Shown here piece by piece: positions 1-7,684 of a DNA stretch of 64,000 bases. The stretch spans positions 186,001 to 250,000 of the forward strand of contig JBGAQH010000006.1 of the NCBI GenBank assembly GCA_044220875.1, written 5' to 3'. How positions within the stretch are numbered: the stretch's first letter is position 1; each line of letters opens with the position of its first letter. The notes beneath the pieces were generated by a model that saw nothing but the letters and a program-made list of their open reading frames with translations, ran no database searches and was not told where the DNA came from. This DNA comes from JAEUIT01 sp044220875 (GTDB taxonomy: Bacteria > Planctomycetota > Phycisphaerae > Phycisphaerales > SM1A02). A program made the position numbers and the translations under genes.

Positions 1-225
1 GCCTGGAAGCGTTCGGGCGCCGCGATCGTCGCCCGCGCGGGGGGCCTCCTTCGCGATGAGCGCGGCGTGCCGGTGCGGGCGTTGCCCGAGACGGACTTCG
101 CCGCCAAGGACAGCGAGCTGATCGCCTGCGAGGTCGAGTGTAGGCGCGACGGCATCGAGGGGATCTTCGTGGCCCTCGACATCCCGGGACTCGCGGCCAT
201 CGTCGGCGGAGGGACAGGGTCATGA
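1..225 (+). CDS. C-terminal fragment of an unrecognised protein (5' end outside window)
   Basis: An open frame runs from the first base to a TGA at 223-225 and overlaps the next gene by ATGA, so it is the tail of the first visible gene of the metabolic operon. The visible 74 residues include the stretch RAGGLLRDERGVPVRALPET and end in a Gly-rich tail. In other organisms an ATP-citrate-lyase large subunit is usually preceded by the succinyl-CoA-synthetase-beta-like small subunit. I could not match this tail to that family, so no function is assigned. Confidence 0.6.
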   Translation, partial: AWKRSGAAIVARAGGLLRDERGVPVRALPETDFAAKDSELIACEVECRRDGIEGIFVALDIPGLAAIVGGGTGS

Positions 226-1937
226 GCATCCTCGTCAACGAACGCACCACGGTTCTTGTCCACGGCATCACCGGTCGCGAGGGTCAGGCCCGCACGCGAC
301 TGATGCTCGACTACGGCACGAAAGTCATCGGTGGCGTCACCCCCGGCAAGGGCGGACAGAAGGTTCTTGGCGTGCCGGTCTTCGACGCGGCGCGCGACGC
401 GGTGAAGGCCTTCGGCGCGGTGGATGCGTCGGTCCTCTTCGTTCCCGCCGCGGGCGTGCGCGAGGCGGCGATCGATGCGATCGAGGCCGGCGTGAAGCTC
501 GTGGTCCTCGTCGCCGACCGCGTCCCGGTCTGGGACGCGATGGTGATCATGAAGGCCGCCCGCGGTCGCGGCGCGACGGTGCTGGGCCCGAACACGCTCG
601 GCGTCGCGAGTCCCGGCAAGGCGGTCTTGGGCATGATCGGCGGACGAGCGGAGTCGGCCCGCGAGTGGTTCAAGCCGCCGCTCGAGGGCGGCACCGGCGT
701 GGGCGTGATTTCGCGCTCGGGCGGCATGGCATCGAGCACCGGGTATTACCTCGGTCAGGCGGGCGTGCGCATCTCGACCATCGTCCATGTCGGCGGCGAC
801 ACGGCGCTGGGCGTGCGGATCCCGGACGCAGCGCTCCTCTTCGAGGCCGACTCGGCGACCGACGCGATCGTCGTCTTCGGCGAGATCGGCGGCTCGCAGG
901 AAGAGGAACTCGCCGACCTCATCCGAACCGGGCGCGTGACGAAGCCCGTCATCGCGTACATCGGCGGCAAGGCGGCGCGGGCCGGCACGCGATTCAGTCA
1001 CGCCGGCGCCATCATCGAGGGCAACCGCGGCACGCACGCCGGCAAGGTTGCGGCGCTAGAGGCGGTCGGCGGGCGCGTCGTCGGCGCCTTCGGCGAGCTG
1101 CCCGCGGCCGTGGTCGAGACGCTGCGGGCCCGCTCCTCCGTGAGCCTCATGGACGACGCGGAGCGCAACGCCGTCTGGACCAGCGCCATCACCCGCATCC
1201 GTCCGAACGAGGTCGCAGTCCGCGGCCGCGACGTCGCATCGCTCATGGGCACGGTTAGCTTCGGCGCGGCGGTGCACCTGATCCTCACCGGTCGGCTGCC
1301 CGACGCCCGCGTCGCGAAGCTGATGGACGCGATTCTCGTCGCCAGCATCGATCATGGCTGCACGCCTCCGAGCACGTTGGCGGCGCGGACCGTGGCCAGC
1401 ACCGGCGCGTCGCTCTCCGCAAGCGTCGCCGCGGGCATCATGTCGATCAACCGCCATCACGGCGGGGCGATCGAGGACTGCGCCCGCTACCTGCGCTCGA
1501 TCCTCGAGCGCTCGATCACCGAGACTCGATCGCTCGACGAGATCGCCGCCGACGAGGTCGCACGCGTGAAGTCCGAGGGAGCCCGCATCAGCGGCTTCGG
1601 CCATCGCGTGCACACCAAGGATCCGCGCACGACGCGGCTCCTCGAGTTCGCGGCCGAGGCCGGCATGAGCGACAGCGGCCGAACGTGCATCGCCGCGGCC
1701 CGCGCCGTCGAGCGGGCGTTTGCCGCCATCGGTCGGCCGCTGCCGATCAACGTCGACGGCGCCATCGGCGCGATCCTCGCCGACCTTGGCATGGATCCGG
1801 CGGTCTTCAACGGCATCTTCATGATCGCGAGAACGCCGGGTCTCGTCGCCCACGTGGTCGAGGAGCAGACCCGCGAGAAGCCCATGCGGCGCATCGACCC
1901 CGTGCGCCACGCCTACGACGGCGGCATCGTCCGCTGA
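222..1937 (+). CDS. ATP-citrate lyase-like large subunit (CoA-ligase alpha + citryl-CoA lyase domains)
   Basis: 571 residues in two parts. Residues ~1-300 look like a succinyl-CoA synthetase alpha subunit: a CoA-binding Rossmann start (VHGITGREGQ), a GPNTLGV segment, and the phosphohistidine motif SHAGAI with His260. Residues ~310-571 look like citrate synthase/citryl-CoA lyase, with NRHHGGA, GFGHRVH and NVDGAIGA motifs. This fusion and length are typical of AclA, which cleaves citrate with CoA and ATP to acetyl-CoA and oxaloacetate. ATG overlaps the upstream stop (ATGA), so translation is probably coupled. The downstream homoaconitase-like and PrpD-like genes suggest the real substrate may be a citrate analogue rather than citrate itself. 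The partner beta subunit is not seen in the window. Confidence 0.8.
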   Translation: MSILVNERTTVLVHGITGREGQARTRLMLDYGTKVIGGVTPGKGGQKVLGVPVFDAARDAVKAFGAVDASVLFVPAAGVREAAIDAIEAGVKLVVLVADRVPVWDAMVIMKAARGRGATVLGPNTLGVASPGKAVLGMIGGRAESAREWFKPPLEGGTGVGVISRSGGMASSTGYYLGQAGVRISTIVHVGGDTALGVRIPDAALLFEADSATDAIVVFGEIGGSQEEELADLIRTGRVTKPVIAYIGGKAARAGTRFSHAGAIIEGNRGTHAGKVAALEAVGGRVVGAFGELPAAVVETLRARSSVSLMDDAERNAVWTSAITRIRPNEVAVRGRDVASLMGTVSFGAAVHLILTGRLPDARVAKLMDAILVASIDHGCTPPSTLAARTVASTGASLSASVAAGIMSINRHHGGAIEDCARYLRSILERSITETRSLDEIAADEVARVKSEGARISGFGHRVHTKDPRTTRLLEFAAEAGMSDSGRTCIAAARAVERAFAAIGRPLPINVDGAIGAILADLGMDPAVFNGIFMIARTPGLVAHVVEEQTREKPMRRIDPVRHAYDGGIVR

Positions 1938-1982
1938 ATGCGGCGCATTGCTCCCACGCAACACCACTCTCCAACACCACTC

Positions 1983-2558
1983 ATGCCCTACGCAGTGAAC
2001 GACATCGCGACGCTCTTCCCCGATCTCCTCGCCATCGGCGACCCGGCGCTTCGCGCGAAGGTCGCGGCGGTCTGGGACGACTCGATCCGCAACGGCTGCG
2101 GCGGACGCGGCTGGACCTTCGACGAGCTGCGCAGCATTCCCTTCACGCTGCTGGCCGGCCCGATCGAAATGACCTTCGTCGAGCACCTCAACTCCTGCGC
2201 CCGGCAGTGCCTCCGCATCGCCGACGTGCTGGCCGAGACCTTCGGCGGCCGCGTGCCGGTCCACCGTGACCACCTGCTGGCCGGCGCCCTGCTCGCCGAC
2301 GTCGGCAAGATGCTCGAGTTCGACAAGGACGCGAAGGGCACACTCATCAAGGGCCGCTTCGGCGACCTGCTGCGGCATCCCTTCAGCGGCGTCGCCCTCT
2401 GCTACAAGCACGGCCTGCCCGCCGAGGTCATGCACATCGTCGCCACGCACAGCCATGAGGGGGACAAGGTCGAGCGCTCGATCGAGAGCATCATCTTCCA
2501 CCACGCCGACTTCATCGATTTCGACATCGCGAAGTTCCTCGGCAAGCGGGCCCGCTAA
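1983..2558 (+). CDS. HD-domain protein
   Basis: 191 residues from the ATG at 1983; an in-frame ATG at 1938, directly after the previous stop, would add 15 low-complexity residues. The central part (HRDHLLAGALLADVGK, then HPFSGVALCYKHG and ATHSHEGD) has the spaced His/Asp ligands of an HD metal-dependent phosphohydrolase fold. It sits between the lyase-like and hydratase-like genes of the cluster, so it is probably part of the same pathway, perhaps acting on a phosphorylated or CoA-linked intermediate or as a regulator. The substrate is not predictable from the sequence. Confidence 0.65.
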   Translation: MPYAVNDIATLFPDLLAIGDPALRAKVAAVWDDSIRNGCGGRGWTFDELRSIPFTLLAGPIEMTFVEHLNSCARQCLRIADVLAETFGGRVPVHRDHLLAGALLADVGKMLEFDKDAKGTLIKGRFGDLLRHPFSGVALCYKHGLPAEVMHIVATHSHEGDKVERSIESIIFHHADFIDFDIAKFLGKRAR

Positions 2559-2570
2559 CGGAAGGTCGCC

Positions 2571-4652
2571 ATGAGCCATGCAGCCGGCCGGTCTCCCGGC
2601 CTCAACCTCGTCGAGAAGATCGCGACCCGCTACGCGACCGGCCTTGCGCCGAACCAGGCGGCCCGCAGCGGCGCGTTCGTGATGATCCGGCCACGTCACA
2701 TCATGACGCACGACAACACCGCCGCGGTCATGCCGAAGTTCCGGCAGATGATGGGCGACTCGCCCGCGACGCCCGCGAGGATCCGCGACCCGCGCCAGCC
2801 GGTTTTCGCGATCGACCACGACATCCAGAACCTCACCCCGGAGAACCTGGGGAAGTACGCCAAGATCGAGCAGTTCGCGCGGCAGCAGGGCGTCGACTTC
2901 TTCCCCGCCGGCACGGGCATCGCCCACCAGATCATGATCGAGCAGGGCTACGTGATTCCCGGCTCGCTGGTCGTCGGCAGCGACTCGCACTCGAACATCT
3001 ACGGCGGCCTCGCGGCCCTCGGCACGCCGGTGGTGCGCACCGACGCGGCGAGCGTCTGGGCGACCGGCGAGACCTGGTGGCAGGTGCCGCCGGTCGCGAA
3101 GGTGACGCTGCGCGGCCGCCTGCGGCCCGGCGTCGTCGGCAAGGACGTGATCATCGCCCTCTGCGGGATGTTCGCCAACGACGAGATCCTCAATCATGCG
3201 GTTGAGTTCTGCGGCGTGAACGGCCCGGCCGGCGCCGACAGCGACGGCGGCATCGCGGCGCTCTCGATCGACGAGCGGCTCTCGATCGCCAACATGACGA
3301 CGGAGTGGGGGGCGCTCGCCGGCGTCTTCCCCTTTGACGTGACGCTTCTCGACTGGCTGCTCGCCCGCGCCGAGGCCCTCGGCGAGGGCGCGGCCGGCGG
3401 CGCGAAGATCGCCTCGAGCCGCGGCGGCTACGGCCGCGCCGACGTCGAGCGATGGTGGACCTCGCGCCGCGACCTCGCCGCCGATCCCGATGCCCGCTAC
3501 GCGATCGAGCTCGAGCTCGATCTCGCCTCGGTCGTGCCCCACGTCGCAGGGCCGAATGACGTGCGCACGATCGCGTCGCTGCCCGACATCGAACCGAAGC
3601 GGATCGCGATCAACAAGGCGTGGCTCATGAGCTGCGTGAACGGCCGCTATGCCGACCTCGCCGCCGCGGCCGCGGTCGTGCGCGGCAAGCGCGTCGCGCC
3701 GGGCGTCGAGTTCTACGTCGCCGCCGCGAGCGCCGAGATCGAGCGGCAGGCCCGGGCGAGCGGCGTGTGGGGGGACCTCGTCGCCGCCGGCGCGATCGAG
3801 CTGCCGCCGGGCTGCGGCACCTGCATCGGCCTCGGTCGCGGACTCATCAGGAAGGGGGAGGTCGGCGTCTCGTCGACCAACCGCAACTTCGAGGGACGGA
3901 TGGGCGACCGCGCGGGACTTGTCTATCTCGCGTCGCCGGGGGTCGTCGCCGCGTCGGCGCTCGCCGGCCACATCGCCGCGCCGCAGTCCTTCCGCCCCGA
4001 GGCGATCCGCACCGCGACCCGCGCCGTGCCCGCCGAGCCGGTCGCGGCGTCGAAGGTCGAGGTCATCGACGGATTCCCGCCGGTGGTCCGCGGCCGAACG
4101 CTCTTCCTCGACCGCGATCACCTCAACACCGACGGCATCTACGCCGGCAAGCACACCTACAACGAGGCGATCACGCCCGCCGAGATGGCCAAGGTCATCT
4201 TCGAGAACTACGACCCGGCGTTCCTCGCCATCGCGCGGCCGGGCGACGTCATCGTCGGCGGCCGCAACTTCGGCACCGGCTCGTCGCGCGAGCAGGCCGC
4301 GACCGCCCTCAAGCACTTCGGCATCCCCTGCGTCATCGCCGCGAGCTTCAGCGAAACGTACAAGCGAAACGCATTCAACAACGGCTTCGTCGTCTTCGAG
4401 TGCCCGGCGCTGGTCGAGCACCTTCGCGCCGCCCCGCGCGGCGAGGGAGCCCTGACCAAGGTCGGGCCGGAGATCCACATCGACTATCGCGCGTCGTCGC
4501 TCCGTTGCGACGGCCGTGACTTCCCCTTCGCACCACTCTCACCGGTCGCCCAGGAACTGGTCGTCGCCGGCGGCGCCGAGAACGTCGTCGCCCGCCGCAT
4601 CGCGTCCCGGGCCCCATCGAACGCAGCCCCTTCCCCATCGAGCAAACCATGA
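2571..4652 (+). CDS. Homoaconitase/aconitase-family hydratase, single chain
   Basis: 693 residues. A GGAAGG ribosome site precedes the ATG. The N-terminal half (PRHIMTHDNTAAVM, GSDSHSNIYGG, TTEWGALAGVFP) strongly resembles fungal-type LYS4 homoaconitases, as does the total length. The 4Fe-4S ligands are visible as Cys in MSCVNGR and the pair in GCGTC (around residues 345 and 415). The swivel domain at the C-terminus shows GRNFGTGSSREQ. The family interconverts 2-hydroxy and 3-hydroxy tricarboxylates through the unsaturated acid. The gene overlaps the dehydrogenase by ATGA (4649-4652), so hydration and oxidative decarboxylation are probably coupled. Aconitase, homoaconitase or a methyl analogue are all possible. 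Confidence 0.8.
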   Translation: MSHAAGRSPGLNLVEKIATRYATGLAPNQAARSGAFVMIRPRHIMTHDNTAAVMPKFRQMMGDSPATPARIRDPRQPVFAIDHDIQNLTPENLGKYAKIEQFARQQGVDFFPAGTGIAHQIMIEQGYVIPGSLVVGSDSHSNIYGGLAALGTPVVRTDAASVWATGETWWQVPPVAKVTLRGRLRPGVVGKDVIIALCGMFANDEILNHAVEFCGVNGPAGADSDGGIAALSIDERLSIANMTTEWGALAGVFPFDVTLLDWLLARAEALGEGAAGGAKIASSRGGYGRADVERWWTSRRDLAADPDARYAIELELDLASVVPHVAGPNDVRTIASLPDIEPKRIAINKAWLMSCVNGRYADLAAAAAVVRGKRVAPGVEFYVAAASAEIERQARASGVWGDLVAAGAIELPPGCGTCIGLGRGLIRKGEVGVSSTNRNFEGRMGDRAGLVYLASPGVVAASALAGHIAAPQSFRPEAIRTATRAVPAEPVAASKVEVIDGFPPVVRGRTLFLDRDHLNTDGIYAGKHTYNEAITPAEMAKVIFENYDPAFLAIARPGDVIVGGRNFGTGSSREQAATALKHFGIPCVIAASFSETYKRNAFNNGFVVFECPALVEHLRAAPRGEGALTKVGPEIHIDYRASSLRCDGRDFPFAPLSPVAQELVVAGGAENVVARRIASRAPSNAAPSPSSKP

Positions 4653-5800
4653 CCAAGTACTCAATCGCCTGGATGCCCGGAGACGGCATCGGCAAGGACG
4701 TGATGGACGCAGCCCGCATCGTGCTCGACGCGATGAAGTTCGACGCCGAGTATGTCCACTGCGACATCGGCTGGGACTTCTGGTGCACGGAGGGCAACGC
4801 CCTGCCCGACCGAACGGTGAAGGCGCTGCAGAACACCACCTGCGGACTCTTCGGGGCGATCACGAGCAAGCCGCAGGATGACGCGGTGAAGGAGCTCGCT
4901 CCGGCCCTGCGCGACAAGGGCCTGAGCTACTTCTCGCCGATCGTGAAGCTGCGGCAGATGTTCAACCTGCACACCAACATGCGGCCGTGCAAGAGCTACG
5001 CCGGCAACCCGCTGAACTACCGCGGCACGGCGCTGGCCAATCCCAGCGGCGCGGACGTGCAGATCGACCAGGTGATCTTCCGCGAGAACACCGAGGGTTC
5101 CTACGTCGGCGTCGAGTTCCGCCCGATTCCCGAGCCGGTCTACACGGCCTTGTGCGCGAACCCGAAGATGAAGGCGTGGAAGGAGAAGGGCCTCGAGAAC
5201 CTCGCCCTCTCCACCCGCATCGTGAGCAGGCAGGGCTGCGAGAGCATCTGCCGCCAGGCGTTCGAGTACGCGAAGAAGACCGGCCGCAAGCGCGTCACGC
5301 TGGTCGAGAAGCCCAACGTGCTCCGCGAGACCGGCGGCCTGATGACCCGCGTCTTCCGCGACATGGCCGGCAGCTATCCGGACATCTGGGCCGACGAGGC
5401 CAACATCGACGCCATCTGCATGTGGATGTTCAAGAACCCGCAGGACTACTCGGTGCTCGTCGCCGAGAACATGTTCGGCGACATCGTGAGCGACCTCTGC
5501 GCGGGACTCGTCGGCGGCCTCGGCTTCGCCCCCTCGGCCAACATCGGCGACCGCTACGCCGTCTTCGAGCCGACCCACGGCTCGGCCCCGAAGTACGCGG
5601 GCCAGTACAAGGTCAACCCGATCGCGATGCTCCTCACCGTGAAGATGATGTTCGACTGGCTCGGCGAGTCGGAGCGGGCCACGCGGCTCGAGTCGGCGAT
5701 CGCCCGCGTCATCCGCGAGGCGAAGGTCCGCACCTACGACATGGGCGGCAAGGCCAGCACCCTCGACGTGGCGAAGGCCATCGCGGCGTACGCGGGGTGA
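4649..5800 (+). CDS. Isocitrate/isopropylmalate-type NAD(P)-dependent beta-decarboxylating dehydrogenase
   Basis: 383 residues, normal for the family. It starts WMPGDGIGKDV (dinucleotide/start motif). Further motifs are the substrate loop FRENTEGSYVGVE, the metal-binding AENMFGDIVSDL and the nucleotide-binding EPTHGSAPKYAG. The reaction oxidises a 2-hydroxy-3-carboxylate and releases CO2. Together with the hydratase directly upstream this reproduces the oxidative half of the TCA cycle or of lysine/leucine synthesis on one operon. Isocitrate, homoisocitrate and methylisocitrate cannot be told apart by eye. Its stop is followed by a long inverted repeat. Confidence 0.8.
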   Translation: MTKYSIAWMPGDGIGKDVMDAARIVLDAMKFDAEYVHCDIGWDFWCTEGNALPDRTVKALQNTTCGLFGAITSKPQDDAVKELAPALRDKGLSYFSPIVKLRQMFNLHTNMRPCKSYAGNPLNYRGTALANPSGADVQIDQVIFRENTEGSYVGVEFRPIPEPVYTALCANPKMKAWKEKGLENLALSTRIVSRQGCESICRQAFEYAKKTGRKRVTLVEKPNVLRETGGLMTRVFRDMAGSYPDIWADEANIDAICMWMFKNPQDYSVLVAENMFGDIVSDLCAGLVGGLGFAPSANIGDRYAVFEPTHGSAPKYAGQYKVNPIAMLLTVKMMFDWLGESERATRLESAIARVIREAKVRTYDMGGKASTLDVAKAIAAYAG

Positions 5801-5812
5801 GGGGAGGGAGGG

Positions 5813-5965
5813 AACACAGAGGCACAGAGGACACAGAGGGCCACAGAGAGGGCGACGGGAGCGCATGAACAGAAGTCGGCAGGTGATCGGCACGCGAGCG
5901 AGGAATCTCTGTTCATCTTGAACGCTCTGCTCTGTGCACCTCTGTGTCCTCTGTGCCTCTGTGTT
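5813..5965. repeat. Long inverted repeat of the CACAGAG type
   Basis: The arms 5813-5839 and 5939-5965 are perfect 27-nt reverse complements. The left arm is itself made of degenerate tandem units (CACAGAGG, CACAGAGGA). Pairing continues imperfectly inwards: CCACAGAGAG near 5841 faces CTCTGCTCTGTG near 5925, and ATGAACAGA near 5865 faces TCTGTTCAT near 5908. The whole gap between the dehydrogenase and the PrpD-like gene could therefore fold as one long hairpin. Dispersed repeats of this composition are known from several environmental phyla. Here it may end transcription or mark a mobile non-coding repeat. The window holds no second copy that I noticed. Confidence 0.8.
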
Positions 5966-6009
5966 GAATCCGATTCGCCCCGCGACGAACCAGTTCGAAG
6001 GAACGAACC

Positions 6010-7452
6010 ATGGCAACAGCAGCACCCGTCACGAACAAGCGTTGGCTCTCTCACACGCTCGCCGAATGGTCCGCCGCGCTGCGGTATGAGGACCTGAGCC
6101 CGGAGGCGATCCGCAGCGCGATGCTGTACTGGTTCGACTCGCTCGGCTGCGCGCTCGGAGGATCGCGGCAGGAGGACGCGGAGATCCTGCTCGCCCACCA
6201 TCGCGAGATGGCCGGGTCGCCGACGGGGAGCGGGCGCTGCACCTGCTTCGTCTCGGGCTTCCGGACGAACCCGGTCGATGCGGCGTTCATGAACTCGCAC
6301 ATGGTGCGGGCCATGGACTACAACGACATCTACTGGAAGGCCGATCCCTGCCATCCCTCGGACATCATCTGCGGGCCGCTTGCCCTGTGCGAGTGGCTCG
6401 GCGCCTCGGGGCGGGACCTGATCCTGGCGACGGTCATCGCCTACGAGATCGAGCAGCGGCTGTGCGAGTTCGGGCTGCCCGGGGTGCGCGAGTACGGATG
6501 GCATCACGCGACGCTCACGGCGTTCGCGGCGCCGATCGCGGCGAGCAAGGTGTTAGGTCTCTCGGTCGACCAGACCGTGCAGGCGATCGGCATCAGCGCC
6601 AGCCGGACCTTCACCCCCGGCGCCGTCACAGCGGGCAAGCTCACCAACATGAAGAACACCGTCGATCCGTGGGCGACGCGGATGGGCGTCGAGTCGGCGC
6701 TCCTCGCGAAGCACGGATACAGCGGGCCGGAGCACATGTTCGACGGCAAGGAGGGCCTGTACGCGGTCTTCGGGCACGTCCAGTACAAGGGCGAGCCGGC
6801 GCGCTTCGACACCGCCAAGCTCCTCGACGGGCTGCCGACCTCGCGGGCCGCGCGATACCGCATTCTTGACTGCGGCATGAAGAGCTTCCCGATCGAGGCC
6901 CTGAGCCACGCCCCGCTCACCGCGATGATGAAGTGCGTGAAGGAAAATTCGCTTCGCGCCGACGAGGTGAAGGAGATCCGCGTCGAGGTCATCGCCCGCG
7001 CCGCGGACATCCTCGGCGATCCCTCGAAGTACCGGCCCGACTCGAAGGAAACGGCCGACCACTCGCTTCCATACTGCCTCGCGGTCGGTCTCATGGACGG
7101 CATGGTCACGCCCCTCCAGTTCAAGGAGGAGCGCATCCGCGACCCGAAGCTCCCCGGGGTCATGGACAAGGTGAAGGTCATCGCCAACGCCGAGTTCGAG
7201 AGCCTGTTCCCGAAGTTCCAGCCCAGCCGCGTCACCATGGTCCTCCACGACGGCCGCTCCTTCGCGACCCGCGTCGACGTGCCGAAGGGCGACCCGCGCG
7301 ACCCGATGACCGAGGAGGAGATCGGCGTCAAGTTCCACGCCCTCGGCGACGGCATCCTCGGCAAGGCGAAGTGCGATGCGCTCGCAGCCGCGACTATGGC
7401 GCTCGACCGCTGCGCGAACGTCCGCGAGTTCCTTCCGCTGACGGTGCGTTAG
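6010..7452 (+). CDS. MmgE/PrpD family protein (2-methylcitrate dehydratase / cis-aconitate decarboxylase superfamily)
   Basis: 480 residues, typical for MmgE/PrpD. The start WLSHTLAEWSAALRYEDLSP and the core motif AMDYNDIYWKADPCHPSD (around residue 100) are family hallmarks, as is KSFPIEALSHAPLTAM later. Known members dehydrate 2-methylcitrate, decarboxylate cis-aconitate to itaconate, or have no known role. It follows the lyase/hydratase/dehydrogenase genes on the same strand but is separated by the 27-nt-arm inverted repeat, so it may be transcribed separately. The neighbourhood supports action on a citrate-like tricarboxylate. Confidence 0.75.
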   Translation: MATAAPVTNKRWLSHTLAEWSAALRYEDLSPEAIRSAMLYWFDSLGCALGGSRQEDAEILLAHHREMAGSPTGSGRCTCFVSGFRTNPVDAAFMNSHMVRAMDYNDIYWKADPCHPSDIICGPLALCEWLGASGRDLILATVIAYEIEQRLCEFGLPGVREYGWHHATLTAFAAPIAASKVLGLSVDQTVQAIGISASRTFTPGAVTAGKLTNMKNTVDPWATRMGVESALLAKHGYSGPEHMFDGKEGLYAVFGHVQYKGEPARFDTAKLLDGLPTSRAARYRILDCGMKSFPIEALSHAPLTAMMKCVKENSLRADEVKEIRVEVIARAADILGDPSKYRPDSKETADHSLPYCLAVGLMDGMVTPLQFKEERIRDPKLPGVMDKVKVIANAEFESLFPKFQPSRVTMVLHDGRSFATRVDVPKGDPRDPMTEEEIGVKFHALGDGILGKAKCDALAAATMALDRCANVREFLPLTVR

Positions 7453-7537
7453 GGGCGGCCGCCCGACGCGCCGGTCAGTCGACGCGCCGGTTCGCCGCCG
7501 CGCCGGTTCGTCGTCGCAATGCCTCGGCTCTCCGCAA

Positions 7538-7611
7538 CGCACCTGGAGGGATTCGAACCCCCGACCCTCGGTTCCGAAGACCGATGCTCTGATCCGCTGA
7601 GCTACAGGTGC
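7538..7611 (-). tRNA. tRNA-Arg (anticodon TCG)
   Basis: Read on the minus strand from 7611, the sequence folds as a cloverleaf: acceptor GCACCTG/CAGGTGC, D-stem GCTC/GAGC, anticodon stem TCGGT/ACCGA with loop CTTCGGA (anticodon TCG, Arg), and T-arm GGGGGTTCGAATCCCTC. The discriminator base is G. The 3' CCA is not encoded. A TATTCT box lies just upstream at about 7625. Confidence 0.9.
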
Positions 7612-7684
7612 AGGACTGGGGCAGAATACCCGACCGGGGTGGGATTGCACAACGCGCCGCGCCCCGGTCGTTGAGCCGCGGCGT

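Noticed and set aside
222..1937. Evidence for a reverse TCA cycle from the ATP-citrate-lyase-like gene
   Set aside because: No 2-oxoglutarate:ferredoxin oxidoreductase or fumarate reductase gene is in the window, and the neighbours suggest a different substrate.
1056..4478. Very long open frame on the minus strand opposite the lyase and hydratase genes
   Set aside because: Composition is Arg/Asp/Val-rich without motifs, and the opposite strand carries clear enzyme families. It is a by-product of high GC content.
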